64,000 bases of DNA from Bacillota bacterium (GTDB taxonomy: Bacteria > Bacillota > Clostridia > Christensenellales > Christensenellaceae), in assembly GCA_023408315.1 (NCBI GenBank), contig JAEYKI010000015.1, positions 62,001 through 126,000 of the forward strand, written 5' to 3'. Position numbers and translations under genes: made by a program. Numbering within the stretch: position 1 is the first letter of the stretch; every line of letters starts with the position of its first letter. This document shows, in pieces, positions 33,937-42,789 of this stretch. A model generated the notes under the pieces. It was not told the origin of the DNA and ran no database searches. It worked only from the letters and a program-made list of their open reading frames with translations.

Positions 33937-35100
33937 ATGGTAAAAAAAATCATTGTAATTGCTATGGTTTGCGCCATGCTGGCAGTAGCGTTTGCCGGCT
34001 GCCAGGCGACACCCGCGGCCAGCTCTGCTGCACCGGCATCGTCTGAGGCTGCACCGGCATCGTCCGAGGCTGCTGCACCGGCATCGTCCGAGGCTGCTGC
34101 TCCGGCTGGCAACGGCACCATGGTTGGTCTCGCAATGCCCACCAAATCTTTGCAGAGATGGAACCAGGACGGCGAGAACATGAAGAAGCAGTTTGAAGCT
34201 GCCGGTTACCAGGTAGAACTGCAGTATGCAGAAAACAAACCTGACATGCAGGTTCAGCAGCTTGAAAACATGATCACCAAGGGCTGCAAAGTACTTGTAA
34301 TTGCTGCTATTGATGCCGACGCACTTAAAACGGTTCTGGACAGCGCGAAAAAAGGCAACGTTGTTGTGTTTGCGTATGACAGACTGATTAAAGGCGCGGA
34401 CTACTATGCCACGTTCGACAACTACAAAGTTGGCGCTCTGCAGGCGAAATGGGTTATCGACCATATGAAGCTTGATTCATATGACGTATCCAAAGGCCCG
34501 ATTGCCACAGAAGTGTTCGGCGGATCTCCGGATGACAACAACGCGTTCATGTTCAATGCCGGTGAAATGGATACATTAAAACCGTATTTTGACAAGGGCG
34601 TGCTGAAAGTTACCTCTGGCCAGACCGCGATGGATGTTATTGCAATTAAAGCATGGGATTCCGGTACAGCGCAGAAGAGAATGGATAACCTGCTGACAGC
34701 CAACTATGCAGACAAGCCGGTTCAGCTGGTAGTCTCCCCCAACGACAGTTTGGCGCAGGGCGTTGCCGCTTCGCTGAAAGCTGCCGGTTATGTTCCCAAC
34801 GATGCAAATGCCAAGAAACCTTGGCCGGTTTTGACAGGGCAAGACTGCGATGTTTTGAGCGTGAAAAACATGATCGCTGGAATGCAGTCCATGTCTATCT
34901 TCAAGGATACCAGAACCCTGGCTGAGCAGACCGTGAAAATGGTTGGCCAGATTCTTAAGGGTGAAAAAGTTGATGTAAACAACACCACGGATTATGCGGG
35001 CGTTCCGTCTTACCTGTGCGATCCTGTTGCTGTTGATCTTACCAACTACAAACAAATGCTGCTTGATTCCGGATATTACACCGAGGATCAACTGAAGTAA
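33937..35100 (+). CDS. chvE: multiple-sugar ABC transporter binding lipoprotein ChvE
   Basis: A 387-residue lipoprotein with lipobox FAGC and an Ala/Ser/Pro linker made of tandem repeats, followed by a periplasmic-binding domain very like Agrobacterium ChvE: VGLAMPTKSLQRW, YATFDNYKVGALQA, FGGSPDDNNAFMFNAG and IFKDTRTLAEQTV. ChvE-type proteins bind several monosaccharides such as glucose, galactose, arabinose and xylose. The ATG at 33937 follows GGAGG. A hairpin separates it from the ATPase gene, which should keep the binding protein in excess. The sugar-sensing system downstream is the likely regulator. Confidence 0.93.
   Translation: MVKKIIVIAMVCAMLAVAFAGCQATPAASSAAPASSEAAPASSEAAAPASSEAAAPAGNGTMVGLAMPTKSLQRWNQDGENMKKQFEAAGYQVELQYAENKPDMQVQQLENMITKGCKVLVIAAIDADALKTVLDSAKKGNVVVFAYDRLIKGADYYATFDNYKVGALQAKWVIDHMKLDSYDVSKGPIATEVFGGSPDDNNAFMFNAGEMDTLKPYFDKGVLKVTSGQTAMDVIAIKAWDSGTAQKRMDNLLTANYADKPVQLVVSPNDSLAQGVAASLKAAGYVPNDANAKKPWPVLTGQDCDVLSVKNMIAGMQSMSIFKDTRTLAEQTVKMVGQILKGEKVDVNNTTDYAGVPSYLCDPVAVDLTNYKQMLLDSGYYTEDQLK
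34027..34105 (+). repeat. tandem direct repeats encoding the ChvE linker
   Basis: A unit of about 21-24 bases (GCTGCACCGGCATCGTC-GAG) occurs three times with one- or two-base changes and an added GCT, encoding AAPASSEAAAPASSEA. Copy number is likely to vary by slippage without a frameshift. Confidence 0.8.
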
Positions 35101-35110
35101 TCTAGTTCTT

Positions 35111-35149
35111 AAATATAAGCGGCAGCATTTGTTGCTGCCGCTTATATTT
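35111..35149 (+). terminator. intercistronic hairpin between chvE and gguA
   Basis: A perfect 17-base stem, AAATATAAGCGGCAGCA with its complement around TTTGT. There is only a weak T-tract, so it probably gives partial termination or protects chvE mRNA. Confidence 0.75.
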
Positions 35150-35192
35150 GTATGCAGGGTAAGCCTATTGGTGTAAACAAGGAGTTGATTGA

Positions 35193-36740
35193 ATGGCGGA
35201 CTATATTCTTGAAATGGATAATATCACAAAAGAGTTCCCCGGCGTCCGCGCGCTCGATAATGTTACCTTTGAGGTAAAAAAAGGAGAGATTCATGCGCTG
35301 GTAGGCGAAAACGGCGCGGGAAAATCTACTTTAATGAATGTTCTGAGCGGGATCCATCCATATGGGACATATACCGGAGAAATTATTTTTAAAGGAAATC
35401 ATTGTAGATTTAAGACAATAAAAGACAGTGAAAAAACCGGAATGGCCATCATCCACCAGGAATTGGCGTTAAGTCCTTTCCTGAGCATTGCGGAGAATGT
35501 TTTTTTGGGCAATGAGCAGGCGCACGGAAACGTAATTGACTGGGATAAAACGAACGACAAGGCCAAAAGCCTGATGCAGATGGTTGGGCTGAAGGAAAGC
35601 CATACAACGCTGGTTAAGGATATTGGCGTAGGCAAACAACAATTGGTGGAAATTGCCAAGGCGCTCGGCAAGGACATCGAATTACTGATTTTGGACGAAC
35701 CCACCGCGGCGCTGAACGAAGAGGAATCGGAAAATTTGTTGAAACTCCTGCAAAATTTGAACCGTGAGCGGGGGCTTACGTGCATTTTAATTTCCCATAA
35801 ATTAAATGAGGTAATTAAAATTGCGGATGTTATAACAGTGGTTCGTGACGGCAAGGTGATAGAAACCCTGGATAATCAGCAAAAGGACGCAAGCGAGGGC
35901 CGCATTATAAAAGGCATGGTTGGCCGCGAAATGGTCGACCGGTTCCCGAAGCATACGTCTAAAATAGGGGAAACAGGATTTGAAGTAAAGAATTGGGTTG
36001 TGTATGATCCGCTTGACGAAGACAAAATGGTTATAGACCATGTTGATATGCATGTTCGAAAAGGTGAGATTGTTGGTCTGGCAGGTTTGATGGGCGCAGG
36101 AAGAACAGAGTTTGCTATGAGCCTGTTTGGAAAAGCTTATGGGAAAAAAATCAGCGGCGAAATCTATAAGGATGGTAAATTATTGCATTTAAATAGTATT
36201 GAGCAGGCGATTGATAACGGAATTTGTTATACAACCGAGGACAGAAAAAACGCAGGTTTGGTATTGATTAACGATATCAAAACAAACATCACTCTGGCAA
36301 GCTTAAAGAAAATCAGTAACGGAAATATTTTGAATGAAGATGAAGAAGTAAAGATTGCCAAGGAATACCGCGAAAAGCTGGATATAAAATGCTCCAGCAT
36401 TTATCAGAATGCTGTCAATTTATCTGGAGGAAACCAGCAAAAGGTTGTGCTTGCCAAATGGATCGCTGCGACCCCCGACGTTCTTCTGCTGGATGAGCCG
36501 ACAAGAGGAATTGATGTGGGCGCAAAATATGAAATTTATAACATTATCAATCAGCTGGCAGACGCCGGAAAATGCGTGGTCATGATTTCTTCCGAGCTTC
36601 CGGAAATATTGGGCGTTACCGACAGGATATACATTATGAACAGGGGCAGAATTGTTGGCGAAATGTCCACAAAAGAAGCGTCACAGGTAGCTATTATGTC
36701 ATGTATTTTGAAAAGCGTGTCCGAAGATAGGGGGAACTAA
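35193..36740 (+). CDS. gguA: sugar ABC transporter twin ATPase GguA/MmsA
   Basis: A 515-residue double ATPase of the sugar (CUT2) class. Domain 1 has Walker A GENGAGKST, signature IGVGKQQLVEIAKAL and Walker B LLILDEPTAAL. Domain 2 has the usual degenerate Walker A, GLMGAGRTE, and LSGGNQQKVVLAKW with VLLLDEPTRGIDVG. It powers sugar uptake through GguB. The start follows AAGGAG, and gguB begins two bases after its stop. Confidence 0.94.
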   Translation: MADYILEMDNITKEFPGVRALDNVTFEVKKGEIHALVGENGAGKSTLMNVLSGIHPYGTYTGEIIFKGNHCRFKTIKDSEKTGMAIIHQELALSPFLSIAENVFLGNEQAHGNVIDWDKTNDKAKSLMQMVGLKESHTTLVKDIGVGKQQLVEIAKALGKDIELLILDEPTAALNEEESENLLKLLQNLNRERGLTCILISHKLNEVIKIADVITVVRDGKVIETLDNQQKDASEGRIIKGMVGREMVDRFPKHTSKIGETGFEVKNWVVYDPLDEDKMVIDHVDMHVRKGEIVGLAGLMGAGRTEFAMSLFGKAYGKKISGEIYKDGKLLHLNSIEQAIDNGICYTTEDRKNAGLVLINDIKTNITLASLKKISNGNILNEDEEVKIAKEYREKLDIKCSSIYQNAVNLSGGNQQKVVLAKWIAATPDVLLLDEPTRGIDVGAKYEIYNIINQLADAGKCVVMISSELPEILGVTDRIYIMNRGRIVGEMSTKEASQVAIMSCILKSVSEDRGN

Positions 36741-36742
36741 CT

Positions 36743-37918
36743 ATGAATAAAATTAGACAGACAATGAGCAGCAATTTGCGGCAATATTCCATGGTTTTTG
36801 CACTCATTGTAATCATTATACTGTTTGAAATTTTAACCAACGGCATAGTGCTTAAGCCTGAAAACGTATCCAGGTTGATTCTTCAAAACAGTTATATTTT
36901 GATTCTTGCCATAGGCATGCTGATCTGTATATTGACTGGAGGCAACATTGACCTTTCTGTGGGTTCAGTGGTGGCTTTTGTAAGCGCAATGTCGGCGGTT
37001 TTGAGCGTAACGCTGGGTCTGCCCGTTTGGCTTTCCATTGTGGTTGGCATTGGATTTGGCCTGCTTGCAGGTATGTCGCAGGGGTATTTGATTGCATATA
37101 TTGGAATACCATCGTTTGTTGTTACCCTGGCAGGCATGGGAATATGGCGTGGCGTAAACAACCTTATATTGAACGGCCTTACCGTGGGCTTGCCCAATGA
37201 ATATACAACCATTGCTTCCGGTTCTATTCCCGATTTCATCGGGGGCGTTAAGGGAGTCAATATGGCAGCCGTTTTGATGGGAATCATTGCCGCCGTGGTG
37301 ATTGTAATCTTTATGTTTATAAACAGGGCTCAGAAGCAAGCAAAAGGCTATGATGTTTCGTCTGTGCGCAGCACGGTAATCCGCGCCATTGTAATTGCCG
37401 CACTGGTTGTTTTGATAACCTATTGGCTTGCACTTGCTGACGGCATTCCGATCATATTGGTGATACTGGTTGGACTGATAGGGATTTATACCTTTTATAC
37501 AACCATGACGATTCCCGGGCGACACCTTTATGCAATGGGAGGCAATAGAAAGGCCGCAGAACTTTCAGGCGTAAACACAAAAAAAATGTTGTTTTTTGCA
37601 TACTCCAATATGGGAGTTCTGGCGGCGGTTGCCGGTATTGTTTATGCCGGAAGGCTGGGTGCAGCCTCTCCTTTGGCAGGGCAAGGATTTGAGCTGGAAT
37701 GCATTGCTGCCTGCTTTGTAGGCGGAGCGGGCATGTATGGAGGCGTTGGTACTATTTGGGGCGCCATTATCGGCGGCTTTATCATGGGCCTTTTGAACAA
37801 CGGTATGTCCATCATGGGCATGAGCACGTTTTGGCAGGACATCGTAAAAGGCCTGGTGCTGCTGGGCGCCGTTGCCTTTGACGTGTACACAAAATCAAGA
37901 TCGGTAAAATCAAAGTAG
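36743..37918 (+). CDS. gguB: sugar ABC transporter permease GguB/MmsB
   Basis: A 391-residue CUT2-class permease with about ten to twelve membrane helices. Markers are GGNIDLSVGSVVAF, IPSFVVTLAGMGIWRG, GRHLYAMGGNRKAAELSGVNTKK and the closing GAGMYGGVGTIWGAIIGG. It completes the ChvE-GguA-GguB importer. A 12-base-stem hairpin follows. Confidence 0.94.
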   Translation: MNKIRQTMSSNLRQYSMVFALIVIIILFEILTNGIVLKPENVSRLILQNSYILILAIGMLICILTGGNIDLSVGSVVAFVSAMSAVLSVTLGLPVWLSIVVGIGFGLLAGMSQGYLIAYIGIPSFVVTLAGMGIWRGVNNLILNGLTVGLPNEYTTIASGSIPDFIGGVKGVNMAAVLMGIIAAVVIVIFMFINRAQKQAKGYDVSSVRSTVIRAIVIAALVVLITYWLALADGIPIILVILVGLIGIYTFYTTMTIPGRHLYAMGGNRKAAELSGVNTKKMLFFAYSNMGVLAAVAGIVYAGRLGAASPLAGQGFELECIAACFVGGAGMYGGVGTIWGAIIGGFIMGLLNNGMSIMGMSTFWQDIVKGLVLLGAVAFDVYTKSRSVKSK

Positions 37919-37948
37919 GTCTCAAAAAGGCCTTATCTCACCTGGATA

Positions 37949-37981
37949 GCGTGTCTCCGGGCTTTAGCACCGGAGACACGC
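37949..37981 (+). terminator. hairpin after gguB
   Basis: A 12-base stem, GCGTGTCTCCGG with its complement, and a nine-base loop. It lacks a long T-tract, so read-through into the sensing operon is possible. Confidence 0.65.
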
Positions 37982-38093
37982 ATCTTATATAAGCCAAAAC
38001 ACCGTGGCTTTCCATGTTTACCGGATATAATTAGCCCGGTTTCTTTGCTTTTTGGGAACACGCTATGATATAATAACAAGGGGTGAAATGCTC

Positions 38094-38654
38094 ATGAAAG
38101 TAATAACCCGCCGAAATGCCAATGGCGAAATGCAGGTTCAATACGTCAAAGGCGCCAATCAACAATATTTTCGCTACTGTCTTCTAAAAAACATACTTGC
38201 CGGCAAGAATCAGGATATTACGCTGTTTATTGATACCAACCAGCGGATTGCAGAAAAACCTGTGGAAGAAATTGAATCGTATTTACAGGAAAAACAAATA
38301 CGCCATACGGTTATACTTACGGAAAGCAATCCAAAATTGTTTTTTGGATTTTCGGTACCAGCCAGCAAGAAAAAAGCCTGGCGCGAGCACAAGATTATTT
38401 TTGAACTGCCGGGAAACGCTTTTTCCAAGGAATTGTTTGATATTATTAAATGCTACGATATTTCCATTGGGTTTGGCAAAAGCAAGCCGTTTGAGGTGCT
38501 TTGTGAGAATTACAGGATGGATAACGCCCTGGTGGTTTTTAATACCGAGAGCTTTGCTGAAAGCCTGTATGATTCGGTTGTGTGCGAGTGCCTAAGAAGT
38601 TCTTTTGATGTTGAACAATATATCAGGATAACAGAAAATGAAATTGCTATATAA
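38094..38654 (+). CDS. hypothetical protein ahead of the sugar-sensing genes
   Basis: A 186-residue soluble protein I do not recognise. It begins MKVITRRNANGEMQVQYVKG and has an alternating alpha/beta look with ITLFIDTNQRIAEKP and HTVILTESNPKLFFGF. There are no signal peptide, membrane helix or clear catalytic motif. I use the ATG at 38094, nine bases after AAGGGG; a second ATG six bases upstream is too close to that site. Its end overlaps the XylFII-like gene by 17 bases, so it is probably translated with the sensing system. Confidence 0.65.
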   Translation: MKVITRRNANGEMQVQYVKGANQQYFRYCLLKNILAGKNQDITLFIDTNQRIAEKPVEEIESYLQEKQIRHTVILTESNPKLFFGFSVPASKKKAWREHKIIFELPGNAFSKELFDIIKCYDISIGFGKSKPFEVLCENYRMDNALVVFNTESFAESLYDSVVCECLRSSFDVEQYIRITENEIAI

Positions 38655-39666
38655 AATTTCCATGTTTGCAGTGATCGCAATAGTTGCACTTTCGGCATTT
38701 GGGTCTCTGTATTATTTCAGCAAGGTGAACAGCGTTTATAATAAAACAAATTCATATGTCTTTAGCGATGACCCTAAGTATCATTTTTCCATGATTCTGG
38801 AATCGGGGGACGATACCTATTGGCAGGATTTTAAAGAAGGCGCTTTTGACGCAGGCAAAGTGTATAACGCCGCCATAGAATTCAACCCGGTTCCGGATAC
38901 GGACAGCGGCGAGGAAACCGTTAAATATATCAATATTGCGTATGAATCCAAGGTGGATGGCATTGTTGTGGCCGCGCATAATACGCCCGAGTCCGCAAAT
39001 GCCATTAATCAGGCCGCGCAGGGAGATATGAACATTGTTGTAGGCGTGGTGGAGAATGTAAACAACGACCGCCTTGCATATGTGGGTACTAATTTTTACG
39101 AGTATGGCGTGCAGGCGGCCAAGCTTGTTGCAGAGGCGGTGTCTGATAAATCAAAAGTCAATCTTGCCGTTATTTTATCCAGCGAGAATGCAGAGCAAAC
39201 GAAGAACGCGTCCACAACGCAGAACGACGTTATGCTGAGCGGCCTTAAAAGCGCCCTTAAAAATGAGGGGCGGATCAATCTGGAAACGGCCGTATACAGA
39301 AACAGCGACCTGCTGGGCGCGGAGGATATGACGCGAAAAATTCTGACGCAGTACCCGGATATAGACGTGATTTTTTGCACCAACGCAAAGGACACGGTTG
39401 CAGCCGCGCATGTGATTATTGAGCGCAATCTTGTGGGACGGGTTTTAATTGTGGGAACGGACGTTACCCCGGAAGTAACCAATTATATTAAAAAAGGCAT
39501 TATTTTTGGCGTGCTGGACCGTAACGGGTATGGGGCGGGCTACCAAAGTATTGGACTCTTGTGCGACAGCATGGGGCATAAGTTTCAGACCAACTACGTG
39601 GACATCAACATTGACGCGTATACGCAGGTGAATATTTCTGCGTATAACCGGAATAACGCATTATGA
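38638..39666 (+). CDS. membrane-anchored sugar-binding sensor protein, XylFII-like
   Basis: A 342-residue protein with one N-terminal membrane helix (about 7-27) and no lipobox, followed by a Peripla_BP_4 sugar-binding fold (YESKVDGIVVAAHNTPE, DRLAYVGTNFYEYGVQAA, VLIVGTDVTPEVTNYIKKG). In Clostridium beijerinckii, XylFII of this layout binds D-xylose and docks on the LytS kinase. The same gene order, binding protein then LytS/YesM-type kinase then YesN regulator with overlapping reading frames, is found here. The sugar bound is not certain; the nearby ChvE system suggests a monosaccharide. Confidence 0.78.
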   Translation: MKLLYKISMFAVIAIVALSAFGSLYYFSKVNSVYNKTNSYVFSDDPKYHFSMILESGDDTYWQDFKEGAFDAGKVYNAAIEFNPVPDTDSGEETVKYINIAYESKVDGIVVAAHNTPESANAINQAAQGDMNIVVGVVENVNNDRLAYVGTNFYEYGVQAAKLVAEAVSDKSKVNLAVILSSENAEQTKNASTTQNDVMLSGLKSALKNEGRINLETAVYRNSDLLGAEDMTRKILTQYPDIDVIFCTNAKDTVAAAHVIIERNLVGRVLIVGTDVTPEVTNYIKKGIIFGVLDRNGYGAGYQSIGLLCDSMGHKFQTNYVDINIDAYTQVNISAYNRNNAL

Positions 39667-41201
39667 AAATTAACATATTTGGCGACAAGTTTTTTAAAAG
39701 CATACGCACCCGCATGACCGCGGTGTTTGTTATCACCACCCTTTTGATGAGCACCACCAGCATCTTTATTTTGATCACGTCCAAGGACTTGATTGAAAAA
39801 ATGGACGATATGTATTCGGCCAACGTTAAAATGGAAGAGTTTTTGAATCTGATGAACAATGTGGATTCAAACCTGACCAAGTATCTGGTGATGGATGACT
39901 CGGACAGCCTTCTGAATTACAACAGGTACAAAGACCAGTTCGGCGACGAGGCAAAGAGCATGTTTAATGCATCCCGCGGAATTTACAGCCAGGACGATCT
40001 TATTTATAAAGACATTGTATACATGGTGGATTCTTATCTGAAAGAAACGGATGCGGCCATGGCAGCCAAAGGCCTGGATGAAGCGGACGAATATATTGCA
40101 AGGTACGCAAACGCGAACAAAATCGCAGGGTATATCAACACCTATGCGGACCGTTTGAGCCTGAGCAAAATGGATGTAAACACCACGCAGTACCTGGATA
40201 TGTCTGGCGATTTGAACTGGTTGCAGATGACAAATATTGTGCTCATAGTATCCGTAATCTGCATGAACGTGCTGGTTGTTTCCTACATGACGTTTAATAT
40301 GAGCAAGCCCATTATTACCCTGGCAAAATCGGCAAAGGAAATATCCAAGGGTAATTTTGAAGCGTCGGACATTCATGTGAATTCGCAGGACGAACTCTCT
40401 GTTATGGCGGACGCCTTTAACAACATGAAGCACAGCATTAAGCAGTATATATCGGAAGTGCAGGACAAAGCGGAAACAGAATCCAAACTGTTGGAGCAGC
40501 AGATTGAAAACCTGAAATTCAAATCTCTGCTGGCCGACGCAGAAATGAAAGCGCTGCAGATGCAAATTAATCCGCACTTTTTGTTTAATACCCTGAACGC
40601 AGGGGTCCAACTGGCCATGCTGGAAGGCGCGGAACGGACTTCCGCCTTTTTGGACGATATTGCAAAAATGTTCCGCTACAATGTGAAAAGCCTGAACCGC
40701 AAGGTAAAGATAAAGGACGAACTGGATACCATCCGGGCGTATGCCAACCTGTTTTATGTGCGGTTTGGAGATATTATCCGTTTTGACTATAACATTGATT
40801 TAAGTTTGCTGCAGATAGAAGTTCCGCCGCTCATTATACAGCCACTGGTGGAGAATGCCACCATTCACGGCATTGGTGACCTGGAGCGGGGCGGCATTGT
40901 AACGATTACTCTGGAACGGGAGGACGACACGGTGTTCATACGCATTGAAGACAACGGCGTGGGAATGGACGAGGAAGTCCGGCAGAAAATTTTAAGCTGT
41001 TATGCCTTTGAAAGTGAAAAATCCGGACATACCACAGGCATTGGCGTTTCCAATGTTGTCCAGCGGCTGCGGCTGTTTTTTGGTGTGGAAGATGTGATAC
41101 AGATTGAGACGGAGAAAGAAAAAGGAACCGCCATTACGCTCAAAATACCTTTTCCGGAGCCTGCAAAGGCTTATGTAAAGGACGGTGGTTTGAATGTATA
41201 G
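39663..41201 (+). CDS. LytS/YesM-type sensor histidine kinase
   Basis: A 512-residue membrane kinase with helices at about 18-40 and 189-210 around a 150-residue helical external domain. HAMP follows (about 211-263), then a coiled segment, and the His_kinase domain with His305 in QINPHFLFNTLN and HATPase with PPLIIQPLVENATIHG and EDNGVGM. Its ATG overlaps the stop codon of the XylFII-like gene, and it overlaps the regulator gene by eight bases. It should receive the sugar signal from the bound XylFII-like protein and phosphorylate the YesN-type regulator. Confidence 0.92.
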   Translation: MKINIFGDKFFKSIRTRMTAVFVITTLLMSTTSIFILITSKDLIEKMDDMYSANVKMEEFLNLMNNVDSNLTKYLVMDDSDSLLNYNRYKDQFGDEAKSMFNASRGIYSQDDLIYKDIVYMVDSYLKETDAAMAAKGLDEADEYIARYANANKIAGYINTYADRLSLSKMDVNTTQYLDMSGDLNWLQMTNIVLIVSVICMNVLVVSYMTFNMSKPIITLAKSAKEISKGNFEASDIHVNSQDELSVMADAFNNMKHSIKQYISEVQDKAETESKLLEQQIENLKFKSLLADAEMKALQMQINPHFLFNTLNAGVQLAMLEGAERTSAFLDDIAKMFRYNVKSLNRKVKIKDELDTIRAYANLFYVRFGDIIRFDYNIDLSLLQIEVPPLIIQPLVENATIHGIGDLERGGIVTITLEREDDTVFIRIEDNGVGMDEEVRQKILSCYAFESEKSGHTTGIGVSNVVQRLRLFFGVEDVIQIETEKEKGTAITLKIPFPEPAKAYVKDGGLNV

Positions 41202-42774
41202 CCTTATGGTGTTTGATGATGAGCAGATTGTGATTGAATCTGTTAAACATATTGTTGAAAATGAACTGAAAAACATCCAGGTTACACATACCGCAAGGTC
41301 CGGGCGGGAAGCCATAGAAAAAGCCAGGATAGCGCGGCCCGATATCATACTGACGGATATACGCATGCCTGGGATCAGCGGCCTTGAGGCTGTAAAAGAA
41401 ATAAAAAAGCTGCACAACAATGTAAAGTTTGTGATTGTTTCCGTTTACGAATATTTTGAATTCGCAAAACAAGCGGTGGAACTTGGCGTGAGCGATTACC
41501 TGATTAAGCCGGTAAACAAAACAAGGCTGGTGGAAACGCTGGAGCGGATTACCGCGCAGTTGGACGAGGAGCGGCGCAAATCGGACCTGGAGCTGGAAGC
41601 AAAAGAAAAAATAGATAAAATGATCTCTGTTGCGGAGCACAGTTTTATCTATTCTCTGCTCTTGTCTCAGCAGGTGGATTTTAAGGAATACAAAGCGCTT
41701 TTTGATATTAAAAGCGATAAGGGCTATATATTTATACTTACATTCAGGGGCAGAAACGAGCAAATGGGGCCCATGGCAGAATTTGGAGACAAGGTACGCA
41801 ATCAAAAATTTTATTCTTTTTTTAAAGAGAGCTTAAAGCGTAAACATCAATGTATTGTAGGGCCTGTTATGCCGGACAGAGTGGTTGTATATATTTCTCA
41901 AAACAACGAAGACGGATATGAGCAAAGAGTAAAAACAATCGCTTATCTGGAAGAAGTGATTGCCGAAATGGAAAAAGATTATTATGTGGATTTTAAAGTG
42001 GGGATCGGCAAGATGCACGACGACGAGAGCATCATCGCCTCCTATCAGGAGGCTCTGAAGGCGCTGAATTATGCGGTGGATGAAAAGGTGATTCATATAG
42101 ACGATATTGCCCCCAATATATTCAACGCGGGTTTTGAAATTGTAACGGAAGAACAAAAACTGATCGGCGCGCTTGAGAAAGGCGACGCGCCGCTGTGCAT
42201 GAACATATTGTCTGACATATTTAATAAATACGGTAATTTTTTTGAGCAGGAGGGCCTCAGGAGCCGTTTGATTGAAATGATGATTGTAGCCCACCGCATA
42301 GCCATAGAAAACGGTATTGGCAACGACAGTTATATAGAGTACAGCAATTATATCAGCCAGGTTCTGGCCTGCAATTCGCAGGAGGAATTTGAGCAGATTT
42401 GCATGGAACGCATCCGTTATATTGCAAACAAGATCAGCGCGGGCAGGGAGAAAACCATTGGTATTATTGTGGATAAGGCAAACAAAATTATAGGAGAGCG
42501 TTTTGCCCAGGAACTTACGCTGGACGACATATCCAAGGAGCTTTATATCAGTCCGCAGTATTTCAGCCGGCTGTATAAGCAGGAAATGGGTATTAACTTT
42601 ATTGAACAGTTGACGCTGGTGCGCCTGAAGAACGCAAAAAAGCTTATGGAGCAGGGCACTTATTCCATCAAGGAGATTTGCTATATGTCGGGTTACAGCG
42701 ATCCGAATTATTTCAGCCGGTTGTTTAAAAAATTTGCGGGGGTATCTCCATCGGTGTACCAAAAGCAGGTCTAA
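41194..42774 (+). CDS. YesN-type response regulator with AraC DNA-binding domain
   Basis: A 526-residue regulator. The receiver holds Asp8/Asp9, phospho-site Asp55 in ILTDIRMPG and Lys in LIKPV. A long middle region (about 140-415) is typical of YesN proteins. The C-terminal AraC domain (about 425-525) has two helix-turn-helix units: LTLDDISKELYISPQYFSRLYKQ and YSIKEICYMSGYSDPNYFSRLFKK. The likely targets are the chvE-gguAB promoter and its own operon. Confidence 0.93.
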   Translation: MYSLMVFDDEQIVIESVKHIVENELKNIQVTHTARSGREAIEKARIARPDIILTDIRMPGISGLEAVKEIKKLHNNVKFVIVSVYEYFEFAKQAVELGVSDYLIKPVNKTRLVETLERITAQLDEERRKSDLELEAKEKIDKMISVAEHSFIYSLLLSQQVDFKEYKALFDIKSDKGYIFILTFRGRNEQMGPMAEFGDKVRNQKFYSFFKESLKRKHQCIVGPVMPDRVVVYISQNNEDGYEQRVKTIAYLEEVIAEMEKDYYVDFKVGIGKMHDDESIIASYQEALKALNYAVDEKVIHIDDIAPNIFNAGFEIVTEEQKLIGALEKGDAPLCMNILSDIFNKYGNFFEQEGLRSRLIEMMIVAHRIAIENGIGNDSYIEYSNYISQVLACNSQEEFEQICMERIRYIANKISAGREKTIGIIVDKANKIIGERFAQELTLDDISKELYISPQYFSRLYKQEMGINFIEQLTLVRLKNAKKLMEQGTYSIKEICYMSGYSDPNYFSRLFKKFAGVSPSVYQKQV

Positions 42775-42789
42775 AAAAAGGAGGAAACG

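Noticed and set aside
41833..42762. 309-codon antisense frame opposite the YesN-type regulator
   Set aside because: Shadow frame; the sense strand carries a complete AraC-type regulator.
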